This document shows positions 21,601-32,458 of a stretch of DNA of 64,000 nucleotides, in pieces. The notes beneath the pieces were generated by a model. It was given only the letters and a program-made list of their open reading frames with translations. It had not been told where the DNA came from and did no database searches. The position numbers were made by a program, and so were the translations under genes. The first letter of the stretch is position 1; each line of letters starts with the position of its first letter. The stretch comes from Branchiostoma belcheri (taxonomy: Eukaryota; Chordata; Leptocardii; Amphioxiformes; Branchiostomatidae), in NCBI RefSeq assembly GCF_001625305.1, contig NW_017802458.1, positions 62,001-126,000 of the forward strand. Reading direction: 5' to 3'.

Positions 21601-24600
21601 ACATCATGTTGCAATTTTATAGCTTGAGGGATTTAGACTCCTGTCACCATATATAATGAATGTATATGAATATGTTTGAGTAAGAATTAATAGATCAAAC
21701 CATTTGTGAAGGTAAACATTATGCATTTCCTTTGCAAATGTTACCTTTTTATTTTATGTATTCATTATGTTTACCAAAGGAAAACATGTTTTTGCTCAAT
21801 TTCATCTTCCTCTTCTTCTCCAAACACTGACCTCTGACCTGGCTATTACCTGAATTGTTGACGTCTGTCACCATGGTGTTGGGTTACATAATGTAGCAAT
21901 CTTATAGTAGGAGGGATTTAGACTCCTATCTGACCATATATAACAGAGCAGACCATGTGTGAAGGTAAACATTATGCATTTGCTTTGCAAATTTTTTAAC
22001 CTTTCCAGTTTTTATAACAATTTTCTTGTTTTCTAGTTGTGTTGCCTTGCTGAAGGAGGCTACGCGGTACCACAACATGGTGTACCGGCAGCCCGTGTTG
22101 GAGACGCCGCGGGCTAGCCTGAGGTCTGACTACCAGTGCGTGGTGACGCTGGGCGGGATCGTGCAGCGCGGGGAGGACGAGGAAAGCTGCGAGGACGTGA
22201 CCTTCCTCGACATGTACAGTCAGAACTCTGCGTGGAAGGACCTTGCTCGTAGGTTATCATTTACTGTAAATCACTCTATATTCGTGGTACTTTTATCTTC
22301 ACGGTTTTTGCGGTCACTTCTGTACCACAAATTTATCATAATTATTTGCCGACTTTATTTCTTCTGCACCTGCCCCAACCGCAAACAGGTCCATTTTTCT
22401 CACACCGCGAAATTTTGCTACCCCAAATATAAAGTGATTTGCAGTACAACCAAGGAAGCACCAATGAAATACTAGTAGAACATGTAAAAAAGAATCAATT
22501 ATTTTCAAAAGTTTTGGACAACCATTTCTTTTTTTCTACCTCCATGGGACAACATAATGTTTAATGCAGGTTCTGGCAAGTCGTGTATATGGGAAAGGCA
22601 CTTGAAACAAATTCCCTTGCTCAACTTGTTGGTGAAAATGAGTACCTAGCTTATGACAGGGACATCCTCTTAGATGGGATGTAAAGCTGAAGGCCCCGTA
22701 TTTGAGGAGTGACACACTTCAACCATGTTTAAGAACCAACCACACTCTGACAAGAGTAGGAAACCATCCCAATATGAGTCAAGTGGATCAAAACTATCAG
22801 TCCAGTATTACAGAGCTGCACAAAACTTAAATATGTTTCTCCATAGGCCAGTTTACCAGTTATGCAAAAAAACAAACACGCAAACTGGTCAACAGTAAAA
22901 AAATGTGTTTTATAACAGGGAGATATTATAGTGTAGCCCCTGACCAAAGGTTTTGTCCATTTTGTCAAAAGTATATTGAAGATGAATTTCACTTTGTTAT
23001 GGAATGCACTGTTAGAATATGATGTTTTACATAATAAGCTATTTACATTTCTCGAATTTCAAGAGTCTCGATGCTAGAGACAGATTTGAATATATTTTAG
23101 CATGCAATGATTCCCACAATGCAAAAATAGGTAAATATATAAAAGACTGCTTTGTTATTAGAAAAAAAATACCGAAACTTGTGATTAGCCCACTCGATTG
23201 TAACACTTTATCAAAGACTTGTTCTAGCCCTTGTTGTTTAAGTAATATTATTAGGATATGTTAGGCTTTATTCTACATTACGTTTTATTCAATACATTTC
23301 TTTTTTTGCACATTGCCATACATTGTGTACCATGTGCAATTGCCGTGCAATAAAGTTCTTCTTGTTTTTTTCAGAAGTGGAGCAGGAAGTAAGTTACCAC
23401 TGTGCTGCTGTGCTGAACAACTTTGTGTACATCGCGGGAGGAGAGGCTCCAAGTATCTCCAAACTCAGCAGTCACAAGTTAGCCATCAACAGTGTGTGGC
23501 GGTAAGTTTCACAACATATATATGGTTAGTTAGGAGTTTTTGATTTGGCTTGATTTATTGAAATTTTAACAGTACAATACATGTGGGACATTAAGGCAGC
23601 TGTTGCTGGTGTTGTGTCCCACACATAGAACAAATACACTGCATAGTTCTCACTAGGCTGTTTGAGCGTAGGGGCCCCCTACGCTGTGATTTTGACCCCC
23701 TACGCTGTAATTTAGCCCCCTACACTGTGTTTCAACCAGCGTAGGGGTGGTTTTTGGGGGCAGAAGCTTCATTAATCTTTAAAAAAATGAAAATATAACT
23801 TAAGAATGAAGCTATAACAGAGGGAAAACAAAATCTGTCCCCCAATAAACAATAAATAGTGTCTTAAGTGGTTAATATGAGTTACAAAATTTTTGGGAGA
23901 GAATATCAGGCCCATGTTTTGGGGACTCGGTGCGTGACTCGCGCCGCAGAAAGTTGCCCTTCTATACCTGACCCCTATGCTGTGAAAAAATCCTGGTGAG
24001 AACCCTGCACTGGACAGACAATAATCATTTCACTTGAGTTAAGTGAGGAAAGTTGTGTTAAGTATCTTTCCAAGGGCACAACATCGGTGGCATGTCAGGA
24101 TTCACATCCGGAACCTCTTGGTTCCGAGTCGAGCACTATGCCGCTACGCCACACGACCCCACAAGTTTTGAAAATAAAAGTGTCCTCATGCAAGTTTTAC
24201 TTAAGTTAAACTGTGTAAGTTGGACCCCTATATAGATATCACTGATTTCTAAAAAAAAAGGGGAAAAAAAGATAATCCCTACCTACCGACCCTAATTTTT
24301 TCAGGACTGAAACACAACATTTTTTCCTAGGCCTTACTGAAGGAAAACATGTTGTTTTTGCTCTGTTTCCTCTTCTCCAAACACAAAAGGTCAATGACCT
24401 GGACCAGACATTTTCACCAAGGTAACTAGTGTTGGGTTACATCATGTTGCAATTTTGTAGTAGGAGGGATTTAGACTCCTGTCATAATATTCATGAATGT
24501 GTTTGAGCAAGAATTAACAGAGCAGACCATATGCGAATGTAAACATTATGCATTTGCCTTGCAAATGCTACCTTTCTAGGTATTAATATTATTATCATAA

Positions 24601-26648
24601 CATGAATTTCAGGTATGATCCAGGGAGGAACCAGTGGCTGTCAGTTGCCTCCATGCAGGAGGCCAGGAGTGACTTTTCCCTGGTACCCGTTGGCAACCAC
24701 CTGTACGCTATCTGTGGCAGAAACAAGACTCCTGGGGAACTCTTCACTGTAGAGAGGTGAGATCTGATATAGACTACTGAGTAAAGAGACACTTTTTACA
24801 CAACAAAGTCTTTTATTCAGCCGACGTTTCGGTGACCGTCTGTCACCTTTCTCAGGGCAATTCTGACTGGTTCACGTTGCACTGCAGCACAGGTGTCGCT
24901 GCTATAGATGCATTCCCAAACGTACAATCTACAATTTATGTACAATTTACATATCTACACATGTACAGGGAACTGTATCTACAATGCGGTCCCAAACAGA
25001 TGCTTTTTGTCCGATTACAATCCACAAAGCTTCAAAACAAAGGTCCACCGCCATCTCCTGACATAACTACATTATACTCACTTAAGTGCCTCTAGCTAGA
25101 AGTGCCTAGAAGTGGCCAAATATAATTGGCCTTGCATTGAGCGACACCGTTAAAAAAAAAACGTACAGGAGTACAGAAGGTTAGGTAGGTGACAGACGGT
25201 CACCGAAATGTCGGCTGAATAGAACACTTGGTTGTGTAAAAAGAGTTTCTTTACTCAGTGACCTACCAACCTGATGAAACTATTCACAGACATAGACTGC
25301 TGTTTCAGGACCATTACAGTTACAGTAACAATATCCTTTCTACATTACATGGTGTGTAGGGCAGTGCCCATCTCGATTTTTAAAGCCCTTGGGCCACACA
25401 GCTGTGCAAGCACCACAGCAGGGGACTAGTCCGCTAGAAAAAAAATGTGTTAACTCACTGCAACCAAAATGTTGAAGTTAGGTTTAAGTTCAACATTTGT
25501 TATGTAGTGTCTCTGCTGTATTATTAAACAAGAATGTTCTGTATTATGAAATAAGATGTTTTCTACTTGACAACCTTTAATATTTGAAGGGAACTCAGGG
25601 CTCGAAATTAAAGGTGGTCCACTGACCACTAATATTTAAGCTGGGACAAGTAAAAAGACACATTCGGACATTTTTGGGACATTAGAAAAATAATCAACAT
25701 CAGAATGTCAGCCTTTCTTTTGTTTATCAGGCACATGTCCCGGCTTTTGGATCCGGAAAAGTCCCCCCAAATTTCCTGTCTACTCTGTAATTATAGTGCT
25801 CCTGAGAGTGAACATAAATAAAGTAAAGTTGACTCCAAGTTGAAGTCACACAATACTTCCCAAAAAACAGTTCATCTTCACTTCAGAACAATTGAAATTT
25901 ATTTTTGGAACAGTGCTGATACAATAGGAAGAAAAGATAATTTCAAGGCCTGGGAACTTTCAAAAGGAGCATGTTTGTTTGTTTGTTTGTTGGTTGGTTA
26001 GTGGAGAGTTGATTTTAGACACTCATCCTTATTATGTATGTTGTTGTTTACAGGTATGATCCGTTGGTGGATGAGTGGAAGTATGTAAAGAGAGCGTACG
26101 AACCCGTGTTTGGCCACGCAGGCGCCGCGCTACAGGGTAAAATCCTCGTATCAGGAGGTGGTCGGAATAAAGTTTTCCACAACCGCGTACATTCCTACGA
26201 CACCGCGCTCGACGAGTGGTCCGAGAAGGCTCCGCTGCTCTCTCCGAGGGCGTTTCATCGCATGGCGACCGTTGGCGACAAGGTGTTTGCTATCGGTGGA
26301 TACAAGAATCGCTCGGGTCCAGGGTTCCCTGTTAATGATGTCGTGTCCGTGGAATGTTACAACATGGCGGAAAACCAGTGGTCCGTCGTGGCGCCAATGT
26401 TGGAAGCACAGACTGGCGCGGGAGTGGCCGTGCTCAACGAAAGCGTCTACGTGGTGGGCGGGAGGGCATTCAGCTCGACGTCCTCGCGGCGTTCGGTGCG
26501 CCTGAACACGGTGACGAAGTACGACACCAAGAGGAACAGGTGGGAGAGGTGCAGTTCCCTCAAACAGCCACTGAGGGGCGCTGCTTGCTGCACACTCAGG
26601 CTTCCACAACGATTGTTCTCCATGAGCAGACTCATAACCACTGTGTAA
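18686..26648 (+). CDS. Dual-BTB BACK-Kelch protein (gene 3), complete, six coding exons
   Basis: Exons on plus: 18686-19830, 21250-21342, 22037-22248, 23375-23501, 24613-24756 and 26054-26648 (stop TAA). All have GT-AG borders and matching phases; the joined CDS is 2316 nt, 771 aa. Start: ATG in AAAGATGG, 8 nt after the acceptor TGTGTTGACAG; upstream in-frame exons are possible (see 14258 and 18107). Layout: Ala/Pro-rich N-terminus 1-35; BTB1 about 51-165 (LCDVTFV, HAHRVILVSTG); BTB2 about 197-293 (YDATLIC, THKIMLAALSDYF, MFSAGMRET); BACK about 297-425 (NCADFYPLTKTYNL); Kelch repeats from about 450 to 760 (NNFVYIAGGE, NHLYAICGRN, DKVFAIGGY, ESVYVVGG). Closest by eye to the KLHL9/13/26 type in BACK and Kelch. 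Expected role: CUL3 substrate adaptor. Every intron holds mobile elements. The dual BTB is the odd feature. Confidence 0.92.
19965..20334 (+). repeat. Dispersed inverted-end repeat in gene 3 intron 1
   Basis: Begins CTAAGGCCTAGGAAAAAAA, ends near AACATTTTTTCCAAGGGC, and contains ATGATCTGACACCTGAGTGA and GATAATCCCTACCTACCGAC. Also at 26686-27225 (interrupted by a nested element) and, as a fragment, at 24163-24335. Confidence 0.8.
20342..20892 (+). mobile_element. Full-length tRNA-derived SINE with 10-bp target duplication
   Basis: The tRNA-like head has an A-box region (GTGTGGCGCAGTCGGTAGCG) and B-box (GGGTTCGAACCCCACC). The body contains TTGTGCCCTTGGGAAAGGC and two CACCCGGACGGAGGCCTGG blocks, and the tail is (TTAC)n. 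A perfect 10-bp duplication TAACTAGAGT flanks it (20332-20341 and 20893-20902). It has inserted at the end of the repeat 19965-20334. Not a functional tRNA gene: it lacks a proper acceptor stem and sits in a longer repeat. Confidence 0.92.
21475..22006 (-). mobile_element. Two adjacent GTAAACAT-family repeats in gene 3 intron 2
   Basis: Copies at about 21475-21750 and 21768-22006, both in reverse orientation and nearly filling the 694-bp intron. Each begins TATGTTTACC(G/A)AAGGAAAACA and ends GCAAATGTTACCTTT or similar. Confidence 0.85.
22575..22780 (+). mobile_element. Degenerate SINE body in gene 3 intron 3
   Basis: Diverged match to the 20342 SINE without the tRNA head: GGGAAAGGCACTTGAAAC, AAATGAGTACCTAGCTTATG, CCCGTATTTGAGGAG. 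Confidence 0.75.
22790..23350 (+). mobile_element. LINE ORF2 C-terminal fragment and 3' tail in gene 3 intron 3
   Basis: One frame around 22921-23012 reads VAPDQRFCPFCQKYIEDEF followed by HFVMEC, the cysteine/histidine segment seen after the reverse transcriptase of many LINEs. Stops occur on both sides. The tail ends GCCGTGCAATAAAG, also seen near 60836. Dead copy. Confidence 0.75.
23545..24162 (-). mobile_element. SINE, reverse orientation, interrupted, in gene 3 intron 4
   Basis: The 3' tail (ATGTGGGACATTAAGG..GCTGGTGTTGTGTCCCACA) is at 23545-23645 and matches the tail of the 35185 SINE. The tRNA-like head is at about 24035-24162 (CTACGCCACACGACCCC end). Between them is unrelated sequence with TACGCTG repeats. 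Confidence 0.75.
24163..24578. mobile_element. Fragment of the CTAAGGCCTAGG repeat plus a GTAAACAT-family copy
   Basis: 24163-24335 matches the right part of 19965-20334. 24336-24578 is a reverse-orientation GTAAACAT-family repeat ending just before gene 3 exon 5. Confidence 0.8.
24775..25290. mobile_element. Inverted-repeat element with CCGACGTTTCGGTGACCG ends in gene 3 intron 5
   Basis: Outer arms are CAGCCGACGTTTCGGTGACC near 24818 and GGTCACCGAAATGTCGGCTG near 25198, with ACTGAGTAAAGA / TCTTTACTCAGT further out. Related copy at 47370-47735. No ORF. Confidence 0.8.
25598..26053. other. Remainder of gene 3 intron 5
   Basis: Holds a CAGGGCTCGAAATT word at 25600, like the left end of 13826-14052 without a visible partner. 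A short (TTTG)n run lies at 25975-25998. Confidence 0.5.
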
Positions 26649-26685
26649 AAACTGTAGTATATAGTGGAGTGGGTTCATTCCTCAA

Positions 26686-27225
26686 GCTAAGGTCTAGGAA
26701 AAAAAATGTTATGTTTCCTGTTTCCAGACCAACCCTAGAAAAAGCTAGCCTCGTACCAGGCATATAGAACTGGGGATTTGGTGGTCTTCGGCTGTTTTCT
26801 GATTAGCCCAGTTCTAAAAATGGGGGTAATTCAAACAGGCCGGCTATGGTGTCTATATACAATCAGAAAATAGCACATAAAAGCTCCCAAAGACCCTGAA
26901 GACCCCCCAAAACCCCTAGACTTTTTGGGGGGTGAACCCCATAAAGGGACATAAATTTTTCAAGTTGATCGACATTTTCTAGCTCCATGATCTGACACCT
27001 GAGTGATGAAACGTTGAACAATCGGTTTTCCAACATTGATATTGAAAATATAAGTGTCCTCATGCAGGTTTTACTTTGTTAAACTGTATTGTAATTTGTA
27101 TAAGTTGGATCATATGCATAGAGAGAGGTTGGCAAGGTAAAAAAAAAAGAAAGATAATCCCAGCCTACCAACCCTAATTTTTCCAGGACCGAAACAGAAA
27201 CTCAACATTTCTTCCCTGGCCTGAC
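26686..27225 (+). mobile_element. CTAAGGCCTAGG repeat with nested TAGCCTC/CTGGGG element
   Basis: The outer repeat matches 19965-20334. It is split at about 26746-26935 by an element with GAACTGGGGATTTGGTGGTC and GACCCTGAAGACCCC, related to 49245-49443 and 50470-50648. Confidence 0.8.
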
Positions 27226-27235
27226 ATCTAGACAT

Positions 27236-27400
27236 GAAGAAAACATTGCCATCGGGCATCGTCAAGTTTTGCCCAAACAACATTGTAAGGTTGCCAACAT
27301 GCAATTTTGTATACGCCATGGGTTTAGGTCCGGAACTGAACCTAAACCTCTGGACTTGAATCCGGACCTGCACCTAAATGTGGGTTTAGGTACACAGCAC
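27236..27400 (+). repeat. Second copy of the GTTTAGGTCCGGA repeat
   Basis: Matches 17398-17612 with internal deletions. Confidence 0.75.
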
Positions 27401-27634
27401 TAGGGACAGCTAAGGTGTACTAGATAAATTGATACTAATTAGCTTTAGGAAAAAAAAAAAAAATGAATCCACTCTACTATATACTGTGTAGAAACTGTAC
27501 TTACTGAAATTTCTGTAAAACACCAAGTACTGCATAAATAAATGTATACCCTCGCTAGAATTGTTCCCAAAAGCTCTGTCTAAAGCCAGCTTAGAATTGG
27601 AGTGGGACATTTTCACGATACAGACCTAATTGTA

Positions 27635-27947
27635 TGAAGCAAGTTTAAACTGCAATTTCCAACACAACAAATTGGACTCACCCAAATTTTCGACTGTACA
27701 ACTCCAGTCTTTGTCAAGGAATGAGCAATCTACATCAGGGCATTACAACCATCCCTCAACAGAGACGGGGGGCACCACAGACTTTCTGCAACCTATGATC
27801 CACTGCTCACGGCGTCACGTGTGTTATCTGCGTGACGTCACGGAAGCGGTGGCTTGCTCATTCCTTGACAAAGACTGGAGTTGTACAGTCGAAAATTTGG
27901 GTGAGTCCAATTTGTTGCGTTGGAAGTTTCAGTTTAAACTTGCTTCA
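27635..27947. mobile_element. Long palindromic element, arms about 105 bp
   Basis: Arms 27635-27740 and 27843-27947 are near-perfect reverse complements, from TGAAGCAAGTTTAAACT to AGTTTAAACTTGCTTCA, and TA flanks both ends. The loop of about 100 bp contains TGACGTCA and GTCACGTG. Read on plus it is an ORF, but only because the palindrome lacks stops. Confidence 0.85.
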
Positions 27948-27949
27948 TA

Positions 27950-29607
27950 ATGATTTCTACCAACACAGATGAACTTTCAAGAAAAGACCTGATTGTAATT
28001 TGAATCATGTGTACATACATGTAGATATGCATTATACAATCATGTATACATGTACATACATGTATGATAAATCAAGATTAGAATATTAATAATCAAGATT
28101 GAAATTAAACATCCACTGTAATCAGTGTGATATGGAAACAAATCATGAAAAAAATCATATGCATATCATGCATGGTGCCAATCTAATTCTATATGTATTG
28201 CATATATATCTCTGATATGAGTGAATAAAAAGTGGTGTTCCACTGAAAATAAGACTGAAAACATTACCATAGTTGTAGCAATCAGAAATCTTTATATTTT
28301 TGCTATGGGAAGGTTTCAGCTGGAAGAAATGTGTAGTTGAAATGCTTTAAGGCAGAAAAGTTGGTGAGAAGACAACTTGAAGAAGGATCAGTGGGAAAGG
28401 TTAAGAACACCCCTTTTTGAGAGTGGTTTGTCCCTACTTATATGTAATTGTATCAATCATCAGACAAGTCCACTTACACATTGGGGGACATTGGTTGTAT
28501 TGTGTGGGAGAAATTTGTGCGAGAATTTGAGGGAGGTAAGCAAGAATTTGTGAAGAACGCTGGCGTTTTTTTCTTACAATAGTGTCCAAGAATTATATAT
28601 CCGAGCTTTATATCATATCTTTTGAATGTGAACTGTATATCTATGATCGTAAAATCTACAAAAAGTCTAAATATTTATTGTTTGATGTTTGAGACACAAT
28701 CACTGTATTTTGCATATTGTAGCCAAGTAATTACCCAAGCTTTGCTGAGGAAGTTTGTGTGTAACCAGAAATAAAGTACAGTCTGTAGTAGAAGATCTAT
28801 TGAAGGCTTTATGTGTTATTTTGTTGCTTACTAGTGACTATTTGGGGGAAGAAGGGAATACTTTTCAAAGGTCTGTTCAATGAATGGGAAAAAATGGGTA
28901 TGTAAAATCATAACATGACTCCAAGGAACACGCAAATCTTTTCAAATATCCTGGAAATGAAGAAACCAATGACGGAGCTTTCGTAAAATGTTGTCATACG
29001 CGTACAAAATGTAGGTTTGTGGCAGACAATGCACTTATTGACTGTAATGTTTACAGTTGTCGGCAGGGGGCGCGCGTGAGTGGTCACCTTAGTGAAGGAG
29101 GGGTGTCGCCGCCAAAACATCTACATTTCTCTAAGCTTACTAGGATTATCTTTAGGGTTAGGATAGAGTTTAAGGTTACAGTTAACGTTAACGGTTATGG
29201 TTAGAGTAAGAGTTGGGAATAACCTTCAACTTGACCGCAAAACATCCTGACAGGGAATGTCTAGACAAGAGATAACGTTATTCAACTCACAGATGTGACT
29301 GTCCTATATGTATGTAACAGAAACCACTTTAGTATGTCGAGGTTAACGCAATTTCCTTGGCAGAGGAACGTTCTTCACGAAGCTACGATCAACTCTACAA
29401 TTTTTGGAACGGCAACATATTTTGGCCTGTACAGGTATGGTGTGACAGACCATTCAGTGTATGTAACGTTGTGAATTTCACTTGTATCCAAGTGTAGGTA
29501 TAGTTGTAGAAGACCTCACGAAAGTCGCTGTCAATGAAGATTTCTTCGCAAACAACTGCCGTCGCACAGCGTGCCCGCAAAGCTGGTGTGATGGGCGGTT
29601 ATACCTG
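27950..29607. other. Non-coding stretch
   Basis: No gene. AT-rich, with (ATACATGTA)-like runs at 28010-28070. A short degenerate GGTTA/GTTAAC-rich run lies at 29148-29205. Confidence 0.4.
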
Positions 29608-29814
29608 CTATCTACCAGGCTTCGGGAGGCGGCATGAAAAAGTAGAAAGCGGTCAAATAGAGCCCGAGATAACATGCCGAGGGAGTTGGTCCGCTAGAGA
29701 ATACATTTTGCCGCAAACTGTTATCTCCAGCAGACCAACTCCCTTGGCATGCTATCTCTCTATTTGGCCGATTTCCACTCTTTCCAGCCGCCTCCCGAAG
29801 CCTGGTTGAGGCTA
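29608..29814 (+). mobile_element. TAGCCTCTACC-type element (modified left end)
   Basis: CTACCAGGCTTCGGGAGGCG and CCTCCCGAAGCCTGGTTGAG face each other, with ACATGCCGAGGGAGTTGGTC and its complement inside. Confidence 0.85.
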
Positions 29815-30160
29815 ACTATCCACTACAATGCAGGTACAGATACAATGAGTGAGACCTGCATGTATGATTACTGCCGCTGGGCGGCGCTACTCGCTGACCG
29901 CAGTTTGGGCCACAGCCCCACAACAGGTGCGAAGTTTTCTGCGGGGCAGGCGATGCGCTCCATGCCTGCGCACAATGCCGCCTCTGCACATATTTGCAGA
30001 ATGGCGAGAAACAAGGTGACACGAAACCACTCCTGACACGGAGTCACCTGGGCGCATATATCACCCCGGCTTGTCCAAACAGCCTTATCTTGACAAGCAT
30101 TGTTGTCTCGGAGGAGAAAATGCCCACCTGTATAGCATGGACCCAGGTAGGTGAAGGGGA
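29815..30160. other. GC-richer island with overlapping short ORFs, unresolved
   Basis: Plus: ATG at 29845 opens MSETCMYDYCRWAALLADRS with a CAG|GTGCGA donor-like end. Minus: a frame with a hydrophobic run FRVTLFLAILQICAEAALC ends at 29868. Neither has a confirmed partner exon. Confidence 0.2.
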
Positions 30161-30164
30161 GACA

Positions 30165-30360
30165 GGTACACTCCAAGCAGAGGTTTGGGGTCATTTTTGG
30201 CTTGTTTTTAGACTTTTTTATCGGGGTGCACTGGAATCTTTCTTTGAGTGAAAGAAAAAATACTTTGAGTGAAAGAAAAATTCCAGTGCAAAAAAGAAAC
30301 CCCAATAAAAAAAAGTCTAAAACACGCCAAAAATAACCCAAAACCTCTACTTGGAGAGTA
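30165..30360. mobile_element. Palindromic element with CTCCAAGCAGAGGTTT ends
   Basis: CTCCAAGCAGAGGTTTGGGG at the left, CCAAAACCTCTACTTGGAGA at the right, and an AAAAATTCCAGTGCA / TGCACTGGAATCTTT stem with ACTTTGAGTGAAAGAAA repeats in the centre. A relative is at 38778-38950. Confidence 0.8.
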
Positions 30361-32350
30361 TTGGACAGGTACCCTTCTAAGAAATGATAATGACAAAAAC
30401 TAAAATATTCTGCGTGGTATTTCACGGGATTTTATGGAAAGATTTTATGGTAACGCTCACTTTATAGATGCACTCTATAGCAAAGCAAAATTGTAGGATA
30501 TGTCTGTTTGAACTTACTGTCTTGATTGTTACTTACTAAGGTAGACTGTACTGTACAAAATCGGAGAAAGAAACGAAATGTGAACTATGATTTTAAAAAA
30601 AGAGAAAATCTGCCTCAAATATAGTGTAAGTTCTGTGGCTCCAGTACTGGATCATATGTGAAATGTAGAAAGAACTTATCCTAGGATACTTGACTTTATT
30701 TCGGTCCACAGTGAAAAAATGAAAAGAAAAATCATAAAGAGATTTTATCGTGTTGACAGGTGTCCATTTCTTCTCATCAATGTGTGTGTGTGGATGTGTG
30801 CCACCTGTTTCTCTTGAGCAGTACGAGGGGGGGGGGGGCGAGTAGAAAAGTTTAAGTGGCGTATGTCATTTATCACTATCATTGTGTCTAGCAGGGCTGA
30901 ATGGTAAATACGTCGTGATGACCAAACAGTGTTGGATAAGTCAACACGGCTGAAAACAGTCGGTACACCGGCTCTGTACCTTCCCCAAACTTCCATCAAT
31001 AGTACAGCCCCGCTTTTTTAGTATTTATAACACTTAGTTCAAAAGATCACACGTCCGCTTAGCAAACAAACCTATGAACTTTGCTCGGAAAAAAAACGGC
31101 TGGGGGAAAATCTCTCCTTCTAGTAGACAAGGAGATGTAGTTTGTGGACTTGTGGACTCTTGACACAGGTGTTACGTCTCTAGTGGAAGAAATTCAGGAA
31201 AGTCTTATATATATATTCAAGAAAACCGTTTAAAATCGCAGTTTGAAAACGTGGGCAAGTCGACAGATAAAATAATAGTAGAAACAAAGGGATTGGGAGA
31301 TTTGAGTTGCCATAGGGACGGTTATGGTAACGGGTTTAGTTGTTTCTCAGTGTTGATGTGTTCAGTCACTTGTCCTTACTTTAACAGCCTGTTGGTGTTT
31401 GCCCTTTGTCATTCCACGAGCGACATACCGTTGCCGCCGAGGTCGACCCCCCTTTCAGTGCTGTCATGGCGCCGAGACTCTATTCTCAACGCTCTATTTA
31501 GATGGGTACACAACGACCTTTCTGTACGGCTTGCTGAACAACATTTGCGCCGCCATAACTTGTCATCGAACGGGCCACCATTGTTGTACCCTAGGGATTC
31601 TGGGAAGACATCCGGGTGACTACAAGACAGTGATGGTTTACGGCACATTACCTCAAACTGTCGTAAATAACCCCCCGACGACGTCTAACCACTTTGCCCA
31701 ACAGTCATACAGTTTTCACCTGATTTACGCCATTATCATACAAGTGGTCTTTTTGTAAACAAGTCGAACAACCATAAAACTTTCCTACCATTTGACTAGA
31801 TCAATTTAGCTGTCGCAGGGTACACTTATAAGGCGATTCGGTATGCCAGTGAATGGGCAACTATAATGTTTGTGTTCTTCCACCGTACTTTGACTCTAAA
31901 TGCCAAACATCACTCACACATTCATACGAACACCTTTTTGACATTCCATTATACGTAGTGTTGAGCGAACAATGTACAGAAAAGGTCAATAGGTAAGGTC
32001 GAGTTTTGTTACTTTCTAGTTGTAAAATAGAATTGTGTAGGTACAATTGCTATGGAATTTTCCTAGACAAGGAAAGAAGTTGAAAAGATCGAAGAAAGAC
32101 ATGAGGATTGAATGGCTTGACTTTTTTCGGTAGTTCTTACTTTTAAATTTATCAGACACGTTTTGTTTTCAGAATAAACAATGTTGATATTCAAATCACA
32201 AGTTGTAATAGTGTTCTAGCCTTATTATATGAATAACCACTCGATAGTCACACCCTACTAAAGTTATAGCTACGCAGAATAACATTATAGCTAAGGATAG
32301 CCTGGATTCAGTCTTCTTCAGCTACAACTCCACGCTACCACACAGTGTAG
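30361..32350. other. Non-coding stretch
   Basis: Short ORFs up to 122 codons (31251-31619) lack splice context or a recognisable motif. A poly-G run lies at 30829-30838. Confidence 0.35.
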
Positions 32351-32458
32351 TAGCCTGTACCAGGCTTCAGATGCGGCTGCAAAGAGTAGAAATTTGCCAA
32401 GTAGACAGATAACATGCCAGGGGAGTTAGAGAGAGCCTCTGAAGCCTGGTAGAGGCTA
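32351..32458 (+). mobile_element. Short TAGCCT..AGGCTA element
   Basis: Internally deleted relative of the TAGCCTCTACC family: ACCAGGCTTCAGATGCGGCT at the left, AAGCCTGGTAGAGGCTA at the right. Confidence 0.8.

Noticed and set aside
26151..26678. 175-codon ORF antisense to gene 3 exon 6
   Set aside because: Shadow ORF in GC-rich coding sequence; the sense frame has clear Kelch motifs.
27630..27950. 106-codon ORF on plus
   Set aside because: It is the palindromic element read through; no protein-like composition.
29148..29205. Telomere-like repeat
   Set aside because: Only one TTAGGGTTAGG word followed by irregular GGTTA/GTTAAC; no array.
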